Positions 1 to 5,622 of a stretch of DNA of 6,093 nt are shown in pieces; the stretch's first letter is position 1, and every line of letters begins with the position of its first letter. Location: contig JAEMTW010000120.1 in the NCBI GenBank assembly GCA_016462095.1, positions 1 through 6,093 of the forward strand, written 5' to 3'. This DNA is from Thermoleophilia bacterium (GTDB lineage Bacteria; Actinomycetota; Thermoleophilia; Gaiellales; F1-60-MAGs149). The position numbers were made by a program, and so were the translations under genes. Below the pieces are notes generated by a model, which made no database searches, was not told the origin of the DNA, and saw only the letters and a program-made list of their open reading frames with translations.

Positions 1-1746
1 CTTTGCATCCTTGGCAGCCGCACGGACAGCCCAACCAATGCGGTAGAGCGTGTTTGAAGCCAACGAACCGTGGCTCCACGGGCACGAATCGGTATCGCCC
101 GTTTCGATCTCAATCATCGTGAAAGGAATGCCAAGTTCCTCGGCGGCAACCTGCGACAGCGTCGTCTCACTGCCTTGACCTTGGCGACCACACGACGCAT
201 GCACCTTGGCGCTGCCATCGCCATTGATTCGCACGACTGCCGACGATGAACCCTCGAACTCCACACCGCAGACATGCGCACCCGTGCCGACACCAACGGC
301 GCGACGCAGCGGACCGTCGGTCGAAACCGGGTTGCCCCAACCCTGCCAACGCTCCGACCACCGGAACGCCTCAGCGCCTGCCGTCAGAATCTCTGCCGTC
401 GAGCCGCTCGACAGGTGGAAGAGTTTGGGCCAGTCGGCACGCACCTCTTCGGGAATACCTGCCAGATACTCCTCGACAGAACAATCCATGTTGTGGAGTG
501 AGTGGCGCATTCGCAATGGCTCGCCTGGGCGAATCTGATTCTTGAGACGAAACTCGATCGGATCGATGCCGAGCTCGGCAGCCACCCGATTAGCCGTGCG
601 CTCCACGGCCGATCCGAGCGTAATGTCGCCAACACCGCGCATGCAGCCCGCGGTCACAAGATTCGTATTGACGGCGTGCACTTGATAATCACCATGCAAC
701 GCGCGGCCCCACATATCGACGCAGAAGAAGCCGACGTCGTCTTTGAATCCGTACGCACCGTTGTCGATCACATGGTCGAACTGGGCAAGCGTCAACGTGC
801 CATCGAGCTTGGCTCCCATTCGACCACGCGTGTGCTCGATGTGGCGGCGTTTGACCGTTCCCATGCACTCGGCATTCGACAGCTCGATCTTGACGGGGCG
901 ACGAGTCTTCTTCGCGAGCATGACGGTAACGAGCATGAAGTTTGCGCTCCACCATGAGCCAAACGAGCTGCCGCTTGGCAGTGCCATCACGCGCACCTTC
1001 GAGAGTGGAATCTCAAACGCTTCGTGCACACCATCGCGTAGCTCGGATGGGGTCTGCGATGACGTCCACAGCGTGACCCGATCATTCATCCACTCCGCGA
1101 CGCACGCATTGCGCCCAATCGACGCGTACTGCTGGCTCGCAAAGACGATATCGGACTCGATCATCACGTCTGCTAGTTCGCGACCCTCTTCGACATCGCC
1201 CCACTCGACAATGTATGGGTCTCTCTCGTTGCCTTCATCGCGAATCTGCGGTGCCCCCGGCTTACGTGCCTCGTGAGGATCAAAGACAGCTGGCAAAATC
1301 TCCCACTCAATCTCGATCGAGGCGAGCGCGAACTCGGCGATCTCGGCAGACACCGCGGCCACGGCAGCGATCTCGTCGCCGACGAAGCGCGCCGTACCGT
1401 CCATGATGCGACCGCGATAGTTGAACCACGCGTTTTCCCACGTGCCGCCAGGCGCATCTTCGTGCGTCACAACGCCGTATACGCCGGGGATTGCCTCGGC
1501 CCGTGTCGTGTCAATGCTGACAATGCGGGCGTGGGCGTGCGGGCTACGAAGAATCTTGCCGTGCGCCATGTGTGGGACGGCGAAATCGACGCCGTACTTG
1601 ATGGAGCCAGTGACCTTTTCAATCGCATCCTTGACGGGTACGCCCTTGCCGACGATCGTAAGAGCCTCGCGAGCTGGCGTCGACAGTCGCTCGTCCGTCT
1701 TCGAGCCATCACGCAATGCCGCAATGTCATTCGTCGTGGCACTCAT
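1..1746 (-). CDS. Molybdenum hydroxylase large (molybdopterin-binding) subunit, xanthine dehydrogenase/CO dehydrogenase family, 3' end cut by window
   Basis: This is the catalytic subunit of a three-subunit molybdenum hydroxylase, expected to bind molybdopterin cytosine dinucleotide and insert water-derived oxygen into its substrate. The frame is open from the ATG at 1746 to base 1, giving 582 residues; the family usually has about 700-800, so roughly the last 150-200 are missing, including the region with the catalytic Glu. Residues 31-100 match the conserved N-terminal domain (VGKGVPVKDAIEKVTG, then LRSPHAHARIVSIDT and PGVYGVVT). Later landmarks are residues 229-237 (SSQTPSELR), the divergent loop GSSFGS at 259-264 where GGGFG(G/S)K is usual, CMRGVGD at 368-374 in place of AFRGFG or AYRGVG, LGIDPIEFRLKN at 392-403, GRQGQGSET at 520-528, and GSLASNTLYRIG at 560-571. 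The ATG overlaps the stop of the 2Fe-2S gene (ATGA), with AGGAG seven bases upstream. The family is certain; the substrate is unknown. The CoxL form I signature AYxCSFR is absent, so this is not a classical CO dehydrogenase. Confidence 0.93.
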   Translation of the reverse strand, partial: MSATTNDIAALRDGSKTDERLSTPAREALTIVGKGVPVKDAIEKVTGSIKYGVDFAVPHMAHGKILRSPHAHARIVSIDTTRAEAIPGVYGVVTHEDAPGGTWENAWFNYRGRIMDGTARFVGDEIAAVAAVSAEIAEFALASIEIEWEILPAVFDPHEARKPGAPQIRDEGNERDPYIVEWGDVEEGRELADVMIESDIVFASQQYASIGRNACVAEWMNDRVTLWTSSQTPSELRDGVHEAFEIPLSKVRVMALPSGSSFGSWWSANFMLVTVMLAKKTRRPVKIELSNAECMGTVKRRHIEHTRGRMGAKLDGTLTLAQFDHVIDNGAYGFKDDVGFFCVDMWGRALHGDYQVHAVNTNLVTAGCMRGVGDITLGSAVERTANRVAAELGIDPIEFRLKNQIRPGEPLRMRHSLHNMDCSVEEYLAGIPEEVRADWPKLFHLSSGSTAEILTAGAEAFRWSERWQGWGNPVSTDGPLRRAVGVGTGAHVCGVEFEGSSSAVVRINGDGSAKVHASCGRQGQGSETTLSQVAAEELGIPFTMIEIETGDTDSCPWSHGSLASNTLYRIGWAVRAAAKDAK

Positions 1747-2213
1747 ACCGACGCTCCTCGCAGGCGCTCGGCCGCGGTCATGACTGCTCGGACGATGTAC
1801 GGATAGGCACCGCACCGACAGATATTGCCGCTCATCGCGATCGACGTCTCCTCTTCGGTTGGGCTCGGGTTCTCTTCAAGGAACGCAGCGGCGGCGATGA
1901 TGAACCCCGGCGTGCAGAAGCCGCACTGAAAACCCTGCTCCTCGATAAATGCCTGTTGGATTGGGTGCAGGTTCTCGGGAGAGCCAAAGCCCTCGATCGT
2001 CGTCACCTTCCGACCCGCGGCCTGGTGCGCCAGCATCAGGCATGACGTCACCGGCCGCTCGTCAACGAGCACCGTGCACGCGCCACACTCGCCCTCACCG
2101 CACGAAACGCGTACGCCAATCAGGCCAGCCTCCTCGCGCAGCATGTACGCCAGCGATGCATCTGCTGCCGGCTCGAAGGCCTGCTCACGACCATTGACAA
2201 GGACGGTGATCAC
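1743..2213 (-). CDS. Molybdenum hydroxylase small subunit with two 2Fe-2S clusters
   Basis: This 156-residue protein carries electrons from the molybdenum centre to FAD in the hydroxylase. It has the full two-domain layout of the family. The N-terminal plant-ferredoxin-like domain holds C38, C43, C46 and C58 (CGEGECGAC then SCLML). The C-terminal helical 2Fe-2S domain holds C97, C100, C132 and C134 (QCGFCTPG and GNICRCG). All eight ligands are present, and so is Gln96, the residue before C97 that in this family contacts the pterin cofactor. The length is normal (about 150-170). The start is a GTG that overlaps the stop of the FAD-subunit gene by four bases (GTGA), with GGAGG at 2224-2220, six bases upstream. 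The stop overlaps the large-subunit start by four bases. These overlaps point to translational coupling and balanced subunit production. No export signal is seen, so the complex is probably cytoplasmic. Confidence 0.96.
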   Translation of the reverse strand: MITVLVNGREQAFEPAADASLAYMLREEAGLIGVRVSCGEGECGACTVLVDERPVTSCLMLAHQAAGRKVTTIEGFGSPENLHPIQQAFIEEQGFQCGFCTPGFIIAAAAFLEENPSPTEEETSIAMSGNICRCGAYPYIVRAVMTAAERLRGASV

Positions 2214-3112
2214 TGGTCGCCTCCAACGGAGAGTTGTGCAACAGCCTCGGTGAGCGCGCGTTGCGTGAGTACACGGATTGCGTGGCGTCGATACGCCGCA
2301 GAGGTCCGAATGTCGTCGATTGGGTTGGCGTCGCCAGCGGCTGCAGTCGCAGCCTCGGCGAGTAGTTCGGGCGTCAGCTCGGCGAGCGTTTTGCCCACCA
2401 GCAGCTGCTCACCAGACGGCGCACGCAGCGGTGTCGGAGCAACCGAGCCAAATGCGATCCGAGCGGTAATGATCCGACCCTGATCATCGAGCGTCAGTGC
2501 GCAGGCCGACAACGTCAGCGCGATATCAACGACCGTGCGCGCAATTCGGCCATAGCGAACCGCGCGCCGCCCACCGAGCGGAATCGTGATGTGCGTCAGC
2601 AACTCGCCATCGGCGAGCACGCTCTGCTTGGGTGCGGCGAAGAGGTCCTCAAGCTCGAGCTCGCGTCCACCCTCAGCCGTCAACGTCGTGATCCGTGCAC
2701 CAAGCACCATCAGAACTGGTGCGAGGTCCGCAGCAGGAGAAGCGTTGCAGAGGTTTCCGGCTACTGTCGCGAGCGTCCGCGTCTGGGGCGTGCACATGAC
2801 TGCTGCAATTGCCGCGAGCGTCTCCAAATCGGGATGAACTGCAGCAGCGCGCTCGATCTCAGCCAGCGTCGTCAGGGCACCGATGCGGATTTCGGAAGGG
2901 CCGACGTCGATCCCACGCAGTTCGGACAGCCTTGTGATGTCGATGCTCGTCTCGATCGAGCGCTGCTTGCGCTGCCACTCCAGCATCAGATCCGTCCCGC
3001 CAGCCCAGAACCGTCCACCCTGCCCGGCCGCGGCGCCAGCGGCAACCGCACCCGCGACATCGTCCGGCCGAACGAACGCAAAGCGAGCAATCTCCGTCGT
3101 TGTCGTACTCAC
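2210..3112 (-). CDS. Molybdenum hydroxylase medium (FAD-binding) subunit
   Basis: This protein binds the FAD of the hydroxylase, which takes electrons from the 2Fe-2S subunit and hands them to an acceptor. From the GTG at 3112 it is 300 residues, close to the family's usual 280-300. It opens with FAFVRPDDV (11-19). The first FAD-contact loop is AGGTD (37-41) and the second is TVAGNLCNASPAAD (116-129), matching the family pattern T-x-G-G-N-x5-P-x-A-D with Ala in place of one Gly. Between them is the conserved IGALTT (77-82). An in-frame ATG at 3175 would add 21 Gly/Thr-rich residues unlike the family. The GTG at 3112 is preferred because GGAGGGG lies five bases before it and the protein then begins where its relatives do. 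No cysteine-rich insertion is seen like the one carrying a 4Fe-4S cluster in 4-hydroxybenzoyl-CoA reductase. It is the first gene of the medium-small-large series and is preceded by a 108-base gap. Confidence 0.93.
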   Translation of the reverse strand: MSTTTTEIARFAFVRPDDVAGAVAAGAAAGQGGRFWAGGTDLMLEWQRKQRSIETSIDITRLSELRGIDVGPSEIRIGALTTLAEIERAAAVHPDLETLAAIAAVMCTPQTRTLATVAGNLCNASPAADLAPVLMVLGARITTLTAEGGRELELEDLFAAPKQSVLADGELLTHITIPLGGRRAVRYGRIARTVVDIALTLSACALTLDDQGRIITARIAFGSVAPTPLRAPSGEQLLVGKTLAELTPELLAEAATAAAGDANPIDDIRTSAAYRRHAIRVLTQRALTEAVAQLSVGGDQ

Positions 3113-3220
3113 TACAACCCCTCCAGTACCGGCGTCACCTGTGCGACCTCTGCCCGTGGTCACGCTGAGAACCACACCACGATTGTTGAGGATCTGGCAC
3201 CACCTCGATAGTGGCGATAT
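3113..3220 (-). other. Gap between regulator gene and hydroxylase operon; likely control region
   Basis: These 108 bases separate the regulator stop from the FAD-subunit GTG. They hold the ribosome binding site at 3118-3124 and a short direct repeat, TATCG-CCAC-TATCG, at 3219-3206 just after the regulator stop. No hairpin followed by a T-run is visible, so there is no clear intrinsic terminator. I found no convincing -35/-10 pair either. The hydroxylase genes may be read through from the regulator gene or have their own weak, activator-dependent promoter here (inference). Confidence 0.4.
3118..3124 (-). promoter_or_regulatory. Strong ribosome binding site that fixes the FAD-subunit start
   Basis: GGAGGGG ends five bases before the GTG at 3112. 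It is the best Shine-Dalgarno match in the gap after the regulator gene. It favours the GTG over the in-frame ATG at 3175, which has no comparable site. Confidence 0.75.
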
Positions 3221-4807
3221 CTACGACGAGGCATCGACTTGATTGTCGGAACCGCTCGCCAAATCATCGTTGTCCGACCCGAGCGCCGCGAGCGCGATCC
3301 AGAGGTCCACGCGGTCGGCGGTACGATCGACGCTTTTGCCACTCAACTCGGCGATGCGTCCCAATCGATGCTTGAGCGTATTGACATGGATGCCGAGAGC
3401 GCTCGCCGCCTCGGACCAGCGCCCGTCACTGTCGAGAAACATGCGCAACGTCGGTACGAGGTTCCCCCCGTGTGTCGCGTCCCAGTCGTTGACTGGGCCA
3501 AGCAAGGCCTCCGCATGCGCTCGGCGAAGCGCCGGATCAACCCCCGCGAGCAGCAGGTGCGACGAATCGGACTTCGCAGCCACGAGGCGGTTGCTCACTC
3601 CTGCCAGACTCGCACTCGCAAAGGCCGCCTCGGTTGCCGCGAGGAGCACCCGCAACCCACCACTCGTCGCAATACCCAAGCCATGGCCGAGCGGCGACAC
3701 CGGCCCAGATTGCTGCAACAAGTCGACGAGTGACGCCAACAGATCGGACGCATCGTCGCCCTGCACGAGCGCCTCCAGCCGACCGCCGCGCAAAGCCACA
3801 GCAACAGACGCATCGACGATGTTGAGCGCACTACGTAACGCCTGCGTATCGCCACCAACCAGTAGCAACAGTTCGCGATCGTGCCGCAACCCTAGCGTCT
3901 CAAGGCGGCTACGCAATTGCCGTTCGCCGATGTCGCCATCCTCGATCATTTCCAGCAATTCGCGCGTCAAGATTTCGGAAACAGTTCGCCGCTCCGATCG
4001 CCGCTGATCAGCCACGACGGCAAAAGCCGTCGTGTGCTCAATCGCTAGCCGCTGAGCGTCTTGAATGTCTTGCAAGGACGCGCCGATCAACAGAATCGAT
4101 CCGCGGCGAGTTACGCTCGGCACCGGAAAGGCCGAGAACGGTTCGATCGACGCGGGCAGTCGCTGGCTACGCACGGCCAAGGTGGCTTCGATCACGTCGC
4201 GCGCACGTGGCTTCTTGCCAGCCGCCGCAAGAACCTCGCCGTCGGCCGAGACAACCGCCGCGGTATACCCCGTCACCGCCCGCACATGTCGAGCCAATGC
4301 GTTGTAGGCATCGTCGTCCACCGAGGCCTGCAGGAGTCGCCGCGTCTCGTTGAGTTCCTGGCGCAGGTCGTGTGCCGCATCGTTGGCAAGCAGACTCGTG
4401 ATCACGTCCGCGAGCTTGGTAAACGACGTGTCGGAATCGATCACCAGCAGTGGCAAGCCAACCTTCTTACAGGACTTGACGATCTCCACAGGCACGACCT
4501 GAATGTCGTCGCTCAACCCGAACGCCAGAGCACTTGCCCCAGCCTTTGAGACCCGCATCACCCAGTCTTCAGCTGGCGTTGTGGCAAGCCATAAGCCATT
4601 CGTGGCGACGAGCTCGTTCGGCAACAGGTACCGGCTTGGCTCGGTCAGGTCTGTGGCGTGGACGCTGCGAATTAGGCCAGCCTGGTTTGGATTGTCGGGA
4701 GTGTAGATTCCTACCACCGACATCTCGTCAGCGATCTGCTGCACAGTCACGCCAGCCGCGACTCGTTCGCCGAGCGCGTTACCGCTCTCTGGGTTAGTGA
4801 TACTCAC
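3221..4807 (-). CDS. PucR-family transcriptional regulator
   Basis: This 528-residue protein has the PucR architecture. Residues about 20-140 match the PucR-type N-terminal domain (TVQQIADEMSVVGIY, then SVHATDLTEPSRYLLPNELVATNG). Residues about 165-270 look like a GAF-type sensory region, and about 275-400 form the CdaR/GGDEF-like middle region. Residues about 449-510 are the C-terminal PucR helix-turn-helix, with ALGIHVNTLKHRLGRIAELSG (470-490) matching the family pattern ALxVHxNTLxxRLxRIxELTG. It should bind DNA in the cytoplasm in response to a small ligand; family members regulate purine, amino acid or other catabolic genes. The start is GTG at 4807. An in-frame TAG three codons upstream (4816-4814) rules out any longer form. 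Unlike the other genes here it has no good Shine-Dalgarno site: the nearest is AGG ten bases away. The gene lies between the SDR pair and the hydroxylase genes on the same strand, so both are plausible targets. The ligand cannot be read from the sequence. Confidence 0.93.
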   Translation of the reverse strand: MSITNPESGNALGERVAAGVTVQQIADEMSVVGIYTPDNPNQAGLIRSVHATDLTEPSRYLLPNELVATNGLWLATTPAEDWVMRVSKAGASALAFGLSDDIQVVPVEIVKSCKKVGLPLLVIDSDTSFTKLADVITSLLANDAAHDLRQELNETRRLLQASVDDDAYNALARHVRAVTGYTAAVVSADGEVLAAAGKKPRARDVIEATLAVRSQRLPASIEPFSAFPVPSVTRRGSILLIGASLQDIQDAQRLAIEHTTAFAVVADQRRSERRTVSEILTRELLEMIEDGDIGERQLRSRLETLGLRHDRELLLLVGGDTQALRSALNIVDASVAVALRGGRLEALVQGDDASDLLASLVDLLQQSGPVSPLGHGLGIATSGGLRVLLAATEAAFASASLAGVSNRLVAAKSDSSHLLLAGVDPALRRAHAEALLGPVNDWDATHGGNLVPTLRMFLDSDGRWSEAASALGIHVNTLKHRLGRIAELSGKSVDRTADRVDLWIALAALGSDNDDLASGSDNQVDASS

Positions 4808-4815
4808 AGCGGTCT

Positions 4816-4845
4816 AGCCTAACGTACGTCGAAACCACTAGTCTA
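4816..4845 (-). promoter_or_regulatory. Candidate promoter of the PucR-family regulator, possibly leaderless
   Basis: Reading the minus strand, TAGACT (4845-4840) matches four of six bases of the -35 consensus TTGACA. TAGGCT (4821-4816) fits the TAnnnT -10 pattern, with an 18-base spacer. The -10 element ends eight bases before the GTG start, so transcription would begin at or next to the start codon. This agrees with the missing Shine-Dalgarno site. This is a by-eye match in a short gap, so it is a candidate only. Confidence 0.4.
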
Positions 4846-4847
4846 GT
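4837..4847. promoter_or_regulatory. Perfect 11-base palindrome overlapping the candidate -35 box; possible operator
   Basis: ACTAG-T-CTAGT is a perfect inverted repeat with one central base. It covers the proposed -35 element of the regulator gene, where a bound protein would block RNA polymerase. The arms contain CTAG, a tetranucleotide that is rare in many bacterial genomes. A role as operator, for autoregulation by the downstream PucR-type protein, is inference. Confidence 0.35.
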
Positions 4848-4860
4848 CGCGCCGCACGTC

Positions 4861-5622
4861 CTAGAGCCGGGTCGTGCCGCCATTCGGCGAGATGACCTGC
4901 CCAACCAGAGCCACAGCCGGCTCGGACAGCAAGAACGCAATCGTGGCCGCCATGTCTTCTGGCCGGTTGATGCGACCAAGCGGCGATTCTGCCGCATAGA
5001 CAGCGACCATCTCTTCGTGCGTCAAGCCAGCATCGATCGCGTCCACATCCAACTGTGGCGTGTCCGTCGTGCCAGGCGCCACCAAATTCGCAGCAATTCC
5101 CTTCGCTGCATACGCTCGCGCCACGCTCTTCGTCAACGCAATAATGCCGCCCTTCGAGGCCGCGTAGGCCGTCGCATTGGGCCAGCCAATCACACCCCAC
5201 TCCGATGTCATCGCAACGATCCGCCCATAGCCACTCTCGACCATGCCCGGCAGACACCGCTGCATCAACAGAGCCGTGCCGATCAGATTGACCGTTAAGT
5301 GCCGCTCGAAATCGAACTCACTGTGATCCACGAACGGTGCCATTGTCATATACGCGTGGTTGGCCACAAGCAGAGTGACTACGCCATGCTCCGCTTCGAT
5401 GCGTGTCAGCGCCAAGTCGACAGCAGCCGCGTCACTGACATCAAACGGCACGGCTGTACCACCAATTCGGTCGGCAACGATCTGAGCCGTCTCCGGATTG
5501 ATGTCGTTGACGAGCACGCGCGCACCTTCGCTCGCTAGGCGCTCAGCAGTCGCCCGACCAATGCCTTGCCCGGCCCCGGAAATCAGGACTAGGCGACCAT
5601 CGATACCGCGAAGCTTGCTCAC
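4861..5622 (-). CDS. Short-chain dehydrogenase/reductase (SDR-1), classical type, complete
   Basis: This 253-residue protein should oxidise an alcohol or reduce a ketone with NAD(P)(H) in the cytoplasm. The nucleotide-binding motif is SGAGQGIG (15-22), the classical TGxxxGIG with Ser for Thr. Asp40 at the end of the second strand (VLVNDIN) suggests NAD(H) over NADP(H). The catalytic set is complete: Asn112 (TVNLIGT), Ser140, Tyr153 and Lys157 (YAASK), with the usual 13-residue Ser-Tyr spacing. The structural NNAG motif is changed to ANHA (87-90). The C-terminus has APGTTDTP and GQVISPNGG. A longer frame begins at 5691, but GTG at 5622 is preferred: it overlaps the SDR-2 stop as GTGA, has GGAG seven bases upstream, and places the glycine motif about 15 residues from the start as usual. 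It is a tandem paralogue of SDR-2. Related SDRs act on hydroxyacyl-CoA thioesters, cyclic alcohols or steroids; the substrate here is unknown. Confidence 0.93.
   Translation of the reverse strand: MSKLRGIDGRLVLISGAGQGIGRATAERLASEGARVLVNDINPETAQIVADRIGGTAVPFDVSDAAAVDLALTRIEAEHGVVTLLVANHAYMTMAPFVDHSEFDFERHLTVNLIGTALLMQRCLPGMVESGYGRIVAMTSEWGVIGWPNATAYAASKGGIIALTKSVARAYAAKGIAANLVAPGTTDTPQLDVDAIDAGLTHEEMVAVYAAESPLGRINRPEDMAATIAFLLSEPAVALVGQVISPNGGTTRL

Larger units (their letters stand above)
4811..4860 (-). repeat. Imperfect tandem repeat of about 30 bases in the gap before the regulator gene
   Basis: On the minus strand, GACGTGCG (4860-4853) recurs as GACGTACG (4830-4823), and CTAGAC (4846-4841) recurs as CTAGAC (4817-4812). 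The two copies are aligned with one gap and are 29-30 bases apart, close to three helical turns. The repeat fills nearly all of the 53 bases between the SDR-1 stop and the regulator start. It could be two copies of one protein-binding site. Confidence 0.4.

Noticed and set aside
502..957. Plus-strand open frame of 151 codons inside the large-subunit region
   Set aside because: It is a shadow of the minus-strand large-subunit frame, which is open and family-matching from 1746 to base 1.
1..1746. Assignment as xanthine dehydrogenase because of the neighbouring PucR-type regulator
   Set aside because: PucR-family proteins control many pathways, no other purine gene is present, and the large subunit lacks the typical GGGFG and AFRGFG motifs.
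1273..1806. Plus-strand open frame of 177 codons opposite the large-subunit start
   Set aside because: The translation is low-complexity and Arg-rich with no family signature. The minus strand here encodes the conserved N-terminus of the molybdenum hydroxylase.
1..3112. Assignment as aerobic CO dehydrogenase (coxMSL) because of the M-S-L gene order
   Set aside because: The large subunit lacks the AYxCSFR active-site signature of form I CoxL and has CMRGVGD at the corresponding position. Gene order alone is shared by many Mo hydroxylases.
3113..3175. N-terminal extension of the FAD subunit from an ATG at 3175
   Set aside because: The extra 21 residues are low-complexity, the ATG has no good ribosome binding site, and the GTG at 3112 has GGAGGGG at ideal spacing.
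3180..3220. Possible terminator hairpin after the regulator gene (CCAC...GTGG, GAGG...CCTC)
   Set aside because: The stems are only four base pairs and no T-run follows.
3243..4007. 254-codon open frame on the plus strand, opposite the regulator gene
   Set aside because: Its Ser/Arg-rich translation has no recognisable domain, and it lies antisense to a well-supported PucR-family gene. Long antisense frames are common in GC-rich genes.
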